The notes below the pieces were generated by a model. That model had not been told where the DNA came from. It saw nothing but the letters and a program-made list of their open reading frames with translations, and did no database searches. Shown piece after piece: positions 14,593-22,757 of a DNA stretch of 29,974 nucleotides. Source of the stretch: a virus; IMG/VR virus record IMGVR_UViG_3300033149_004993, positions 1 to 29,974 of that record; one strand, 5' to 3'. Each line of letters begins with the position of its first letter. Within the stretch, counting starts at the first letter, position 1. The translations under genes were made by a program, and so were the position numbers.

Positions 14593-17583
14593 TTGAATAT
14601 AATTAATCCTACATTTAAAATTCAAGATGAAGATTTTAATATCTTCACAATAAGGAAAAAAGATTATGAACAGATTTTACCTTTAGTTGAAGAAATAGTT
14701 AAGCCAGTAGAGGAAATTGGATTTGAAATTATTGAAGTAAATTTAAAAGACTCTCGTTTTTCATCAAGAGAGTTATCAAAAACAATTAAACAAACTTTGG
14801 TTATTAAATTAAGGAAAGGGAATTCAAATATCGACTTGAGCATTTTTATTCCAAAGTTGATAGATGATAATTATGTTGTAATAAATGGGAGAAAAAAAAT
14901 TCCATTATTTCAACTATTTGATATACCTATCGTAACCAGAGGTGAGAGTATAAAAATTAGAACAAATGTAGCTACAGTAATGGTTTATAAAGATCGAGAA
15001 GAACCAGCTATAAAAGTAAGTTTTCTTGGTAAAAAAGTTCCACTGTCTCTGATCTTATGCGCATATTACAGTATGGAAGATGTTAAGAAATTGTTTGATA
15101 TTGATCTTCCTATTGATGAAAATTCCGAAGATTTATATGAGTTATTAAGGAAGGATATAAAATTTCATCTTGATGAGTCTGAAGGCTATACGCAAGACGA
15201 TTTTATCATTGAGCTTGGTAGAATCTACTCCAAATATAATGCCAAATCAAAGGGTGAAGATATTTTATATGCAATTGATTTGATTCCAAAGGTTGATCTT
15301 TTAACCACTAAATTCTTTCATACTGATTCTTTATTAAATGAAATTATATATGCAATCAAAACAGTAAATATTGATGACACATTATTTACAAATAAAAGAG
15401 TCAGATGTTTTGAATATATGATATTATCAAAGATTTCAAAGATCATATTTGATTTATGTTTTGCTAACAGAACAGCCAGACAACCAAAATTTAATATTAA
15501 CTCAACTCAAATATTATCAGAATGTAATGTATCAGAAATAGTCCAGTTCAATTTCTCTATTAATCCTGTTGAAGAGTTGACAAAGTTATCACGAATTAGT
15601 TTATTAGGACCTGGAGGTTTCAAAAGAGAAAATATTCCAAAACATTTAAGAGATATTTGTCCAACAATGTTTGGAAGAATTTGTCCAGTGGATACTCCAG
15701 ATAGAGATAACTGTGGAGTATTACAGAATCTAGTACCAAATGTTAACTTAAGTGATGATTTAAGATTTACTAATGAAATCTGTGATAAACAGCCAATCTC
15801 AATACCTGTTTCACTAACTCCATTTTTAAAGCATGACGATCAAACCAGATTACAGATGGCTTCATCTCAAATGAGACAATCAATAATGCTGAAAGATTTT
15901 GATCCACCGTTAATAGGTTCCGGTTGTGAAAATCTATATACAGATTTTACCCAGTTTGTTAAAAGAGCAAAACATTCTGGTAAAGTGGTGTATATTGATG
16001 ACGATTATATTATCGTAATGTATGATAATGGTAAACCAGACATTTTTGATATTTCATATCGAAAAATTTATGTTGAGCATTTAGACTTTATGAATCTATA
16101 TGTTAAAACGGGAGATAAATTTAAATCTGGAGATATTTTAGCAGAAAGTAATTTCTGTAAAAATGGTCATATCAACATTGGAAAAAATCTTTTAGTAGGT
16201 GTTATGGTTTATTACGGAAATAATTATGAGGATGGTGTCGTTATTTCTGATAGATTAGTAAACAAAGATATATTTACATCTGTGCATTACAGAGATTTGT
16301 CATTTATGCTATCTCCAGATAAAGTTCTTTTATCTTTAGATGAAAAAGAGTATAAACCATTACCAAATAACTTAGAAACAATTAAAGCAGGGAACCCTTA
16401 TGCAATCATTAAAAAATTGACTTCAAAAGAATTGTACTCACCATTTTCTGAAGATGTTGTTCTCGAAGCGAAAAAGAGTTTCATTATATCTGAAGTAAAT
16501 TTATATGCAAATGACTGGAATACTGAGATTCCAGAGTTTCGAGATTGGGTAAAGGAGTGTTTAGATAAACAAAGAGATAAACAAAAATATTTACAAAAAG
16601 TAGTGGTAGATATTTTTGGTAAAGATGAAGGAACAAAGGTCATTCGAGAAAGAAGTATGGATAAATTTTCAGTTGATAAAAAATATAAACTGAAACGTGA
16701 AAAAATAAACGGAATCTTTGTTGAAATGTATGGAGTTCATTTTAGAAAGATAAGAGTTGGAGATAAAATTGCTAATAGGCATGGTAATAAAGGAGTAATT
16801 TCACAGATTGTTCCACACAAAAAAATGCCACAATTAGAAGATGGAAGACATTTAGATATTTGTATTAACCCATTAGGAATAATTTCTAGAATGAATATTG
16901 GTCAGCTCTATGAAATGCATCTATCAATGTCTATACAAGATCTAAAAAATAATATAGTTATAATGTTAAGTGAAAATAAACCACAAGATGAAATTAAAAA
17001 ATATTTACTTGATTATATTAATATCATTGACAAGACAATTGATAACTGGTATTATAAACAATTCGTTGAGCAAATTCCTGAAGTAATAACTGAAGATTTT
17101 ATAAAAGATCTTACTATAATACAACCTCCGTTCGAATCTTGTAGGTTAGATGAGGTTAAGAAAGCTCTTGAGTACACCAATACAAAATTTGAGCAAAAAA
17201 TTTATGATCCTCTATCAGAAACTCATCTTGCAAACAAAATTGCTACAGGATTTATTTATTTTTTCAGAATGGTTCATATTGCAGAAGAAAAATTAGCTGC
17301 TAGAGGTATTGGTGCATATGCTAGACGAACATTACAGCCGCTTGGTGGAAGAAAGAATAAAGGCGGTCAAAGATGTGGAGAAATGGAAACTGCATGTTTA
17401 ATCGGTCATGATGCACCACATAATTTATTTGAGTTTCTAACTACAAAATCAGATTGTATTGATTTGAAAAATAATTATATTAGAAATCTTATTGAACCAA
17501 TGTTCAGTGATGAATTATGCGATATAGTTCCAGAATCAGTTAAGTTATTAAAATCATATCTAACTGTAATAGGAGTTGATTAA
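14593..17583 (+). CDS. Phage DNA-directed RNA polymerase, beta-like subunit
   Basis: 996 residues, starting at TTG 14593 because GGGAGGAAG (14578-14586) lies at the right distance. Conserved beta blocks are in order. GPGGFKRENIPKHLRD begins near residue 339 and is followed by PTMFGRICPVDTPDRDN. Next is NYEDGVVISDRL. Then RHGNKGVISQIVP around H730, with NPLGIISRMNIGQ. The C-terminal clamp block includes RMVHIAEEKLAARGIGAY, LQPLGGRKNKGGQRCGEME from residue 914, and LTTKSD. It is shorter than E. coli beta (about 1340) mainly by lacking lineage inserts. Unlike cellular operons, beta lies downstream of beta'. The stop overlaps the ATG of the next gene. Likely role: the second large subunit of the phage polymerase. 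Confidence 0.95.
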   Translation: MNIINPTFKIQDEDFNIFTIRKKDYEQILPLVEEIVKPVEEIGFEIIEVNLKDSRFSSRELSKTIKQTLVIKLRKGNSNIDLSIFIPKLIDDNYVVINGRKKIPLFQLFDIPIVTRGESIKIRTNVATVMVYKDREEPAIKVSFLGKKVPLSLILCAYYSMEDVKKLFDIDLPIDENSEDLYELLRKDIKFHLDESEGYTQDDFIIELGRIYSKYNAKSKGEDILYAIDLIPKVDLLTTKFFHTDSLLNEIIYAIKTVNIDDTLFTNKRVRCFEYMILSKISKIIFDLCFANRTARQPKFNINSTQILSECNVSEIVQFNFSINPVEELTKLSRISLLGPGGFKRENIPKHLRDICPTMFGRICPVDTPDRDNCGVLQNLVPNVNLSDDLRFTNEICDKQPISIPVSLTPFLKHDDQTRLQMASSQMRQSIMLKDFDPPLIGSGCENLYTDFTQFVKRAKHSGKVVYIDDDYIIVMYDNGKPDIFDISYRKIYVEHLDFMNLYVKTGDKFKSGDILAESNFCKNGHINIGKNLLVGVMVYYGNNYEDGVVISDRLVNKDIFTSVHYRDLSFMLSPDKVLLSLDEKEYKPLPNNLETIKAGNPYAIIKKLTSKELYSPFSEDVVLEAKKSFIISEVNLYANDWNTEIPEFRDWVKECLDKQRDKQKYLQKVVVDIFGKDEGTKVIRERSMDKFSVDKKYKLKREKINGIFVEMYGVHFRKIRVGDKIANRHGNKGVISQIVPHKKMPQLEDGRHLDICINPLGIISRMNIGQLYEMHLSMSIQDLKNNIVIMLSENKPQDEIKKYLLDYINIIDKTIDNWYYKQFVEQIPEVITEDFIKDLTIIQPPFESCRLDEVKKALEYTNTKFEQKIYDPLSETHLANKIATGFIYFFRMVHIAEEKLAARGIGAYARRTLQPLGGRKNKGGQRCGEMETACLIGHDAPHNLFEFLTTKSDCIDLKNNYIRNLIEPMFSDELCDIVPESVKLLKSYLTVIGVD

Positions 17584-17783
17584 TGGCTTATAAGCAATAT
17601 ATAACGTGGGAGTCTATTACTGCTGATACAAGCACTTCCAATTGTCTATTTCGATATGATCCTAGTCCTTTATTAGAAACAAGGTTAAAAAGAAAATTAG
17701 GTCTTGATAAAAATGAGAAGAAAGAAAAAATTAGTCAAAATATAGAACTAGTTCTTTTTAATATAAAGGATTTGGTAGTATGA
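17583..17783 (+). CDS. Unknown 66-residue protein
   Basis: ATG 17583 shares its first base with the beta-subunit TAA, and its own TGA overlaps the next ATG, so it is coupled on both sides. The sequence has a Thr/Ser-rich N-terminal part, a basic centre (RLKRKLGLDKNEKKEK) and a hydrophobic C-terminus. No motif is recognised. It could be a polymerase-linked small protein because of translational coupling to beta, but this is inference. Confidence 0.65.
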   Translation: MAYKQYITWESITADTSTSNCLFRYDPSPLLETRLKRKLGLDKNEKKEKISQNIELVLFNIKDLVV

Positions 17784-18016
17784 AGAAAAGATTTTGTCCA
17801 GTATGTGGAGGTGAAATATTATTTCATTATGAAACTCCCACTAAGGTATTTCGTATCGAAAATGGAACATTGTTCAGAGAAGATAATGTTCTATATGATA
17901 TTCCTGAATTAAAACCATATTGTTCAAATGATAAAACACATATATTAGATAAAGATCTAGACTTTTGGCAATGGGTTGATTCAGTAGAAATGTTTTTTAA
18001 AGATAAAGGCTTATAA
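17780..18016 (+). CDS. Small zinc-ribbon-like protein
   Basis: 78 residues starting with KKRFCPVCGGEILFHYE: C6 and C9 form a CPxCGG knuckle typical of zinc ribbons. A second half-site, YCSNDKTH, lies near residue 48-56 and could supply Cys and His. The C-terminus is acidic and aromatic (DFWQWVDSVEMFF). It overlaps the previous gene by ATGA and is 19 bases upstream of folE2. The zinc ribbon is a reasonable reading; the function is unknown. Confidence 0.7.
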   Translation: MKKRFCPVCGGEILFHYETPTKVFRIENGTLFREDNVLYDIPELKPYCSNDKTHILDKDLDFWQWVDSVEMFFKDKGL

Positions 18017-18035
18017 TTTATAGGGGGAAATATAA

Positions 18036-18878
18036 ATGGATTGTTTACCAGATATACAATGTTCTCATCCAGAGGTAAATATACCTATACAACAAGTTGG
18101 TGTTGAGAATATAGAAGTACCTTTTAAACTCGAGTTTAGAAGTGGAGGTTTCTGCCAGATGAATGCTAATGTATCAATAAGAACAGATCTTGATCAAGAT
18201 ACAAAGGGAATTTCAATGTCTAGACTCTTATTAACTTTAAAGCCATATTTAGATTTACCTCTTAAACAAAAATTAATTAAATTAATATTAGAAGATTTAC
18301 GAAACAATATTGGTAGTACAAATAGTTTTATGAAATTTAGTTTTCGTATGCCAATAATTAGAAAGTCAATTTTGTCAGACCATCAATTTCCAATATACTA
18401 TAAATGTCGGTTCGAAGGTCAATTGAAAAATGGAGATTTTAGTTTTTTTCAAGGAGTTGTAGTTCAATATGCATCATATTGTCCATGTTCCGCAGAACTC
18501 TGTCAACATTTAAGAGAAAATGATTCAGTCGGTTTTCCACATAACCAAAGATCGTTTGCTGACGTTTTAGTACAAGTGAAACAACCAAACTATGTCTGGC
18601 TTGAAGATATTATTGATTCCATTGAATCTGCAATTAAAACATTACCATATCCTATAATCAAAAGAGTTGATGAGCAAGAAATTGCAAGAGTAGCAGCAGA
18701 AAATCCTTTGTTTGTTGAAGATGCAATCCGATTAATTTCATATCAACTAAATAATATGGGAACATTATATGATTGGATAGTTAAATGTAGTCATGAAGAA
18801 TCAATCCATACATCTGAAGCAATTGCTATAAATTGGAAAGGTGTACCAGGTGGTTTTAGTGAAAGGAGATTTTTATGA
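18036..18878 (+). CDS. folE2: GTP cyclohydrolase IB (FolE2-type)
   Basis: 280 residues, close to the normal FolE2 length. Diagnostic segments are present. KGISMSRL (residues 58-64) corresponds to the family's KGTHMSRF. SYCPCSAELC, with C149/C151, corresponds to the CPCSKEIS active-site cysteine motif. It is followed by FPHNQRS, matching the family's AHNQRS. The enzyme converts GTP to 7,8-dihydroneopterin triphosphate, the first step of both folate and queuosine/7-deazaguanine synthesis. FolE2 differs from FolE in metal choice and is less dependent on zinc. TAGGGGGAAA precedes ATG 18036. In a phage the likely purpose is 7-deazaguanine DNA or tRNA modification, but QueD, QueC and a clear QueE are not seen in the window. 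Confidence 0.88.
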   Translation: MDCLPDIQCSHPEVNIPIQQVGVENIEVPFKLEFRSGGFCQMNANVSIRTDLDQDTKGISMSRLLLTLKPYLDLPLKQKLIKLILEDLRNNIGSTNSFMKFSFRMPIIRKSILSDHQFPIYYKCRFEGQLKNGDFSFFQGVVVQYASYCPCSAELCQHLRENDSVGFPHNQRSFADVLVQVKQPNYVWLEDIIDSIESAIKTLPYPIIKRVDEQEIARVAAENPLFVEDAIRLISYQLNNMGTLYDWIVKCSHEESIHTSEAIAINWKGVPGGFSERRFL

Positions 18879-19576
18879 TTCAAGTTACAATAAGTTATAA
18901 TGTAACTGAAGAAACTTACCAAAAATTAGATAACTTACAAACTGATATCCAATTGGCTTTATATGATTATGATTTATATAAAAATAAGAAAGATAAAATT
19001 CTATCAAAATTAGAAGATAATCCAAAAATTAGAATTGTGCATTTGCCTTTACAAACTCTAAAAATTCCAGTCACTGAAATTGACGAGTTAATAAATGATA
19101 TTTTTATAAGAACTGGTTGTGTCAATTTTGTTGTGCACCCAAATAGAGGCATCGAAAAATTTCTAAGATATTTTCAAAAAAAGTCTCCGCAAATAATCTG
19201 TGTTGAAACATTTGCATGGCGCAGAAAAAAAGCTTTAAGAACTCCTCTCGAAATAATTGATGTATGTAGATGGTATAATTCTGCCTACATGACAATAGAT
19301 ACTTGCCATATTGAAGATATTTGGTTTGATCATAAAATTATGTCTTATCTACTAAAATATACAAAAGTTATTCATCTATCAAATAGAGCAAAAGGATTCG
19401 GTTCTCATATTCCATTTAATCATCCACATGGAGAATTGAAGTTAGTAAGTTTTGTAAGAGAATTAAAATTTAAATATAAATGGAGTGGATATATCGTATT
19501 GGAATATATGGCTGAATATCAAGATAAATTATTAAAAAATTATAATTATGTTAAGAGGCTTTTAGAGATCGAATAA
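18875..19576 (+). CDS. Xylose isomerase/AP-endonuclease-IV-like TIM barrel protein
   Basis: 233 residues. The chain alternates strands and helices as in a TIM barrel, with candidate metal ligands at strand ends: ICVETFAWR (Glu), MTIDTCHIED (Asp and His), VIHLSNRAKGFGSHIP (His), NHPHGELKLVSFV, and VLEYM (Glu). This arrangement is typical of the xylose-isomerase-like superfamily, which includes endonuclease IV and sugar epimerases. ATG 18875 overlaps the folE2 stop as ATGA, so the two are translationally linked. It is shorter than endonuclease IV (about 285 residues), so a sugar or pterin-related isomerase is at least as likely as DNA repair. The superfamily is fairly clear; the substrate is unknown. 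Confidence 0.7.
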   Translation: MIQVTISYNVTEETYQKLDNLQTDIQLALYDYDLYKNKKDKILSKLEDNPKIRIVHLPLQTLKIPVTEIDELINDIFIRTGCVNFVVHPNRGIEKFLRYFQKKSPQIICVETFAWRRKKALRTPLEIIDVCRWYNSAYMTIDTCHIEDIWFDHKIMSYLLKYTKVIHLSNRAKGFGSHIPFNHPHGELKLVSFVRELKFKYKWSGYIVLEYMAEYQDKLLKNYNYVKRLLEIE

Positions 19577-20130
19577 TGAAAATATTACCTTGGGAACAAG
19601 TTGAATATGAAGATTGTATTACCTCTAATTCATATATACATGATAGTGTAACAGAAACGAACAGACAATTCCAACATATCTCAGATAATGAAAGTTTAAA
19701 ATATAGAAAAGGAGATATTGTTAAAATATTAAGTGGACTATATCAAGATTGTTCTTGGAAAGGTTGGTTTCTAACTCCAACCGATTATCAAGATTTTTTG
19801 AAGACCTTCAAAAATAGGGACAAAAAAATTCCATTATATGCAGCAAATCAATATGGTATGGTCGTTGGAAGATACCGAATAGTTAAGAGAAAATATTGTG
19901 GTATATTCTATGACTATGGTACACTTTTAATGACTCTAACTGGAACTAAAATAGGTCGGATAAAGAAATATTTTTCAAGATATCCATTTTATCTAGTTAG
20001 TAATTATCCACATAACCAAATACCTTTTGATACAGATATCAAAGATATTCTACTTATGAATCCTGGTAACTCAAATGATTCTAGAAATAAATATGTATAT
20101 ACCATATTTAAAAAAATAACTGAGGAGTAA
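19576..20130 (+). CDS. Unknown 184-residue protein
   Basis: ATG 19576 shares a base with the stop of the TIM-barrel gene. From about residue 45 the protein looks beta-rich (YRKGDIVKILSGLYQD, AANQYGMVVGRYRI), and the GDIVKI turn resembles a KOW/SH3 barrel. Aromatic residues are frequent (FSRYPFYLVSNYPH). There are no catalytic motifs, signal peptide or membrane segment. I do not recognise the family. Confidence 0.65.
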   Translation: MKILPWEQVEYEDCITSNSYIHDSVTETNRQFQHISDNESLKYRKGDIVKILSGLYQDCSWKGWFLTPTDYQDFLKTFKNRDKKIPLYAANQYGMVVGRYRIVKRKYCGIFYDYGTLLMTLTGTKIGRIKKYFSRYPFYLVSNYPHNQIPFDTDIKDILLMNPGNSNDSRNKYVYTIFKKITEE

Positions 20131-20132
20131 AT

Positions 20133-20483
20133 ATGGATATTAAACGAATAATAAATATTTATCAGAAAGAACGAGAATATGAACACAGCGTATTTGGTGA
20201 CTACGCAGACGACAAGTCTTTAAGTTTTCCCAGTTTTTTGCTTTTTCTTGAGCAATATATAGAGAAAGCAAAAAAAGCATACACAGAAAAATGGGAAACC
20301 GAATTACCGCCTTGGTTATTAAGTTGTGCGGAATTTGAAAATCACGGAGTAGCCCCAGTAAAAGCATATGAAGAAATCATTAAAGTTTTAGCATTAGCAG
20401 GTGCAGCTCTGGAAACGTATGCATTATTAGATCCAAGTGAGTGGAGAGCAAATGCAGAAAAAGATGCTCTCAAATGGAAATAA
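20133..20483 (+). CDS. Helical phage protein, possibly MazG/pyrophosphohydrolase-like
   Basis: 116 residues, almost all helical. It starts MDIKRIINIYQKEREYEHSV, and includes FLLFLEQYIEKAKKAY and a last helix EEIIKVLALAGAALETY. The order (ERE-type first helix, FLL..EQY.EKA, then an Ala-rich VLALAGAALE helix) recalls short helical phage proteins often labelled MazG-like or dATP/dGTP pyrophosphohydrolase-like. The metal-binding EExxE motif of true MazG is not evident, so an enzymatic role is doubtful. GGAG precedes ATG 20133. Confidence 0.6.
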   Translation: MDIKRIINIYQKEREYEHSVFGDYADDKSLSFPSFLLFLEQYIEKAKKAYTEKWETELPPWLLSCAEFENHGVAPVKAYEEIIKVLALAGAALETYALLDPSEWRANAEKDALKWK

Positions 20484-20504
20484 AAATCAAAGGAGTAGTT
20501 AACT

Positions 20505-21245
20505 ATGAACGAAAATCTATCTCAAATGGTAAAAGATAGCAAAATACTAAGCGAGGATGATGTTATTTTTTCTGAAAGTAATTTAGATCTTCCTATTGAA
20601 GAAGAAGTAGAGAAGGTAGTAGAAAAAAATATAATTAATATTGTTCCATTATTTGAGTGGTTCAATGTAAACTCCGATAAATTTGAAAATATCAATGAAG
20701 TTCAAATGTCAATCAGAGGAGTTGATTCTCGAAAGACATTGATTATGGCTGTAAAAACCAATAGCGGAGCTAAAGATGAAGAAGGTAATGATGAACGTGT
20801 TTTAAGGCTCTTCGATGATGCACATATCAGACCAGTTCTAAATTTACCCGCTTTAGATATGCAAGTATATAGCAATAAGAATTTCAAGATTCTTTATGAA
20901 TATAATGGAATCTTTATTAAATGTTATGGAGTGAGAACAGGTCTGATTGTTTCTTTTTGTAATGAGATTGATGGAAAGATAATTCCATATTCAGTTTCAA
21001 GAATAAGAAAGAAAGACACTGAATTAGAAGTTCCAATTTTCGACAAAGAAATTGTAGTTCAAAAATTAAAAGAAAATGCTGATGTGGAGGTTTTACAATT
21101 ACTTTATAAACAAAGTGCAAAAGTTATTGACCAATTTAGTACAAATGAAAGTGTGGTTGATTGGTTGCTCTCTAAGCAAAGTGAGGTTACAGACATTAGT
21201 CATCATCTTCAGATTGATAATGTAATTATTGATATGCTAAAGTGA
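20505..21245 (+). CDS. Unknown 246-residue acidic protein
   Basis: AAAGGAGTAG at 20489-20498 precedes ATG 20505. The first 45 residues are acidic and probably disordered (DLPIEEEVEKVVEKN). The rest looks like a mixed alpha/beta fold with several strands (RKTLIMAVKTNSG, FKILYEYNGIFIKCYG) and a helical C-terminus. The stop TGA 21243-21245 lies inside the repeated AAAGTGAACAACCTCG block, so this is the last gene before a hairpin-promoter element. No family is recognised. A structural or DNA-associated role is possible but unsupported. Confidence 0.65.
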   Translation: MNENLSQMVKDSKILSEDDVIFSESNLDLPIEEEVEKVVEKNIINIVPLFEWFNVNSDKFENINEVQMSIRGVDSRKTLIMAVKTNSGAKDEEGNDERVLRLFDDAHIRPVLNLPALDMQVYSNKNFKILYEYNGIFIKCYGVRTGLIVSFCNEIDGKIIPYSVSRIRKKDTELEVPIFDKEIVVQKLKENADVEVLQLLYKQSAKVIDQFSTNESVVDWLLSKQSEVTDISHHLQIDNVIIDMLK

Positions 21246-21294
21246 ACAACCTCGGCCACAAGGGTACGAGGTTTTCCCGCGTCAAACTTATAAA
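21239..21294 (+). repeat. Hairpin plus promoter-like element, copy A of a 56-base direct repeat
   Basis: These 56 bases match 22831-22886 with one difference (G at 21255, C at 22847). AACCTCG (21248-21254) pairs with CGAGGTT (21267-21273), and an inner CC-ACAA-GG forms the tip. TTTTCCCGC follows, then GTCAAACTTATAAA (21281-21294), whose TTATAA looks like a -10 box. The element may end the upstream transcript and start the next. The hairpin is weak as a stand-alone terminator because no long T run follows. Transcription would start near 21300 if TTATAA is the -10. Confidence 0.7.
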
Positions 21295-21302
21295 CCTAAC
21301 AT

Positions 21303-21327
21303 GGGGCTGATATTACTCATCGGTCCC
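21303..21327 (+). promoter_or_regulatory. Hairpin at the predicted 5' end of the 21340 transcript
   Basis: GGGGCTGAT (21303-21311) pairs with ATCGGTCCC (21319-21327) through nine pairs, including two G-T wobbles, around the loop ATTACTC. It would stand at the very 5' end of the transcript from the promoter-like element just upstream. It could protect the mRNA or affect translation, since no Shine-Dalgarno precedes ATG 21340. Confidence 0.45.
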
Positions 21328-21339
21328 ACTCAAAATATT

Positions 21340-22071
21340 ATGAAAATAAATGAAAATTGTAAATTAGTTTTAAGAGATTTATATCTTTACGATATTGAAG
21401 CATGTCACTACACTATAATGGGGAAGCTTTCTCTTGACTTAAGTCATATTAATCGAGAAGATAAAACAAAAAGAAATATTCAAATTGGTCAAATGATGAA
21501 AAAAAATCCACGCCTAACCTCTCTACTAAGAAGCACAACCCGCTCAGTAATTAATGAATTTATATCTATAAACAAGATAGAAAAAAATGATATTATATTA
21601 AGACAATATGATGGTATTATAATCTCAAAAATATTACGAATTACAGATACACATCATATTCCATTAAATATTCGTAAACATTTTCAGATATTTATTTCAT
21701 CAGTTGATCGAAGAAAATATATCGCATTAGATAGTAAACAAAATGTGATTATTAAAGGTATTCCATTAAGATATAAAAGAATAGACGAAATTTATAAAAG
21801 GATATGTAATATAAATTTTGTTAGAAAAGAATCAATTTTTAGAAATCTTCAAAAGATAAAAGATTCAATAATTAATTCAAAAGATCCAAAATTGTTTGCC
21901 ATTCCATTAAAGAATGGTAAATTTAGTATTTTTTTAAAAGAATATGACCAAATTGAAGTTTCTAGTTCTATTCTAAAAATAATGGATACTGATGATATTG
22001 ATAAGGTGAGATATTTCAAACATTATATTGAGCCTTTCACAAAAAGTATTGTAATAGAATTTGTGAGGTAG
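21340..22071 (+). CDS. Protein with polymerase-palm-like motifs, unknown
   Basis: 243 residues from ATG 21340. An in-frame ATG at 21301 would add 13 residues but sits at the predicted transcript start inside a hairpin, so I prefer 21340; neither has a clear Shine-Dalgarno. The N-terminal half reads LYDIEACHYTIMGKLSLDL, then RNIQIGQMMKKNPRLTSLL and NDIILRQYDGIIISK, followed by DRRKYIALDSKQNVIIKGIP. This order resembles a DNA polymerase palm: motif A (D-x2-SLYP-like or D-Y-S-Q-I-E-like), a basic helix, motif C (YxD), and the KKRY/KG segment of family B. The protein is far too short for a normal polymerase and motif C has only one clear Asp. Polymerase relationship is a hypothesis; the gene itself is sound. 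Confidence 0.6.
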   Translation: MKINENCKLVLRDLYLYDIEACHYTIMGKLSLDLSHINREDKTKRNIQIGQMMKKNPRLTSLLRSTTRSVINEFISINKIEKNDIILRQYDGIIISKILRITDTHHIPLNIRKHFQIFISSVDRRKYIALDSKQNVIIKGIPLRYKRIDEIYKRICNINFVRKESIFRNLQKIKDSIINSKDPKLFAIPLKNGKFSIFLKEYDQIEVSSSILKIMDTDDIDKVRYFKHYIEPFTKSIVIEFVR

Positions 22072-22074
22072 AAA

Positions 22075-22671
22075 ATGAAAATTCTAAATATTGCAGCAGG
22101 AAAACAAACTCCCTTAGATCTGGATATATTCCTTCCACCTGACTCGCCAAAAGATATCCTAAATATGGATACTTGTTATTTTCTAGATAACCATAATGTC
22201 GAGGATATAGAAACAACTTTTAAAGGTGAAGATTATCATAGAGAAACATACTTCAACTATGACGTATTTGAATTTATGGAACGAACTACAGTTCTTTTTG
22301 ATCATGTAGTTATATATAGATATCTAGAACATATATCATTTACTCAAATAAATTATTTTATATATTTAATTTCAACTATCCTTAAAAAAGGATGTTTGGT
22401 AGATATTATAGTTCCTGATTACAAAATACTTGGTCAAATGCTCATGGATGATAATCCTCATAGGCAAGATTTTGAAGCATTTAATATTCTGCTTACAACT
22501 GAACTTTTGAATGAACCATCTTGTCCTCATGCCTCTATATGGACTCCAGATAGAGCAAAATATTTCTGGGAACTTGAGGGTAGATTTAAAGTTAGACAAC
22601 GTGATATTTTTACACCTTATAATTTTGATGGTAGAAATATTTATTTAAGATTTTTAGCGAGGAGAGTATGA
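22075..22671 (+). CDS. Class I SAM-dependent methyltransferase-like protein
   Basis: 198 residues. The N-terminus MKILNIAAGK fits a variant of methyltransferase motif I, normally LDxGxGxG. FDHVVIYRYLEHIS matches the FDxVxxxxxLEH motif IV region. ILKKGCLVDIIVPDYK matches the LKPGGxLxIxVPD post-motif strand seen in methyltransferase-11-like proteins. The substrate is unknown. ATG 22075 is 3 bases after the previous stop. The glycine-rich loop is weaker than usual (AAGK instead of GxGxG), so the protein may be degenerate or bind a related nucleotide. The next possible ATG (22668) overlaps its TGA but opens only six codons. Confidence 0.7.
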   Translation: MKILNIAAGKQTPLDLDIFLPPDSPKDILNMDTCYFLDNHNVEDIETTFKGEDYHRETYFNYDVFEFMERTTVLFDHVVIYRYLEHISFTQINYFIYLISTILKKGCLVDIIVPDYKILGQMLMDDNPHRQDFEAFNILLTTELLNEPSCPHASIWTPDRAKYFWELEGRFKVRQRDIFTPYNFDGRNIYLRFLARRV

Positions 22672-22705
22672 CTGCTCTGGACAGCTAAAGCTATCAGCTT
22701 CGTTC

Positions 22706-22743
22706 TGCTAGTTTTCTAGGTCCTAGCATGGGTTAAAGCCATG
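22706..22743 (+). promoter_or_regulatory. Potential stem-loops in the intergenic region
   Basis: After the methyltransferase gene, TGCTAG (22706-22711) can pair with CTAGCA (22723-22728). CATGG (22727-22731) can pair with CCATG (22739-22743). The two share bases and exclude each other. Slightly upstream AAGCT ATC AGCTT can also fold. They end directly at a TCAACTTATAAT promoter-like site. Not recognised as a tRNA or a known riboswitch. Confidence 0.35.
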
Positions 22744-22757
22744 GGTCAACTTATAAT
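22744..22757 (+). promoter_or_regulatory. Second promoter-like site GGTCAACTTATAAT
   Basis: GGTCAACTTATAAT resembles the GTCAAACTTATAAA of the 56-base repeat with one base missing in the A run, and contains a perfect TATAAT. It lies about 130 bases upstream of the 22831 repeat, so the 22918 gene may have tandem promoters. The remainder of 22758-22830 shows nothing else. Confidence 0.4.

Noticed and set aside
11674-17583. Bacterial chromosomal rpoB/rpoC
   Set aside because: Gene order is reversed, subunits are short and very divergent, no ribosomal protein genes are near, and terminase and tail genes follow.
22672-22757. A tRNA or tRNA-like structure
   Set aside because: Hairpins are possible, but there is no T-loop GTTC-type consensus, no acceptor pairing and no anticodon arm in the right register.
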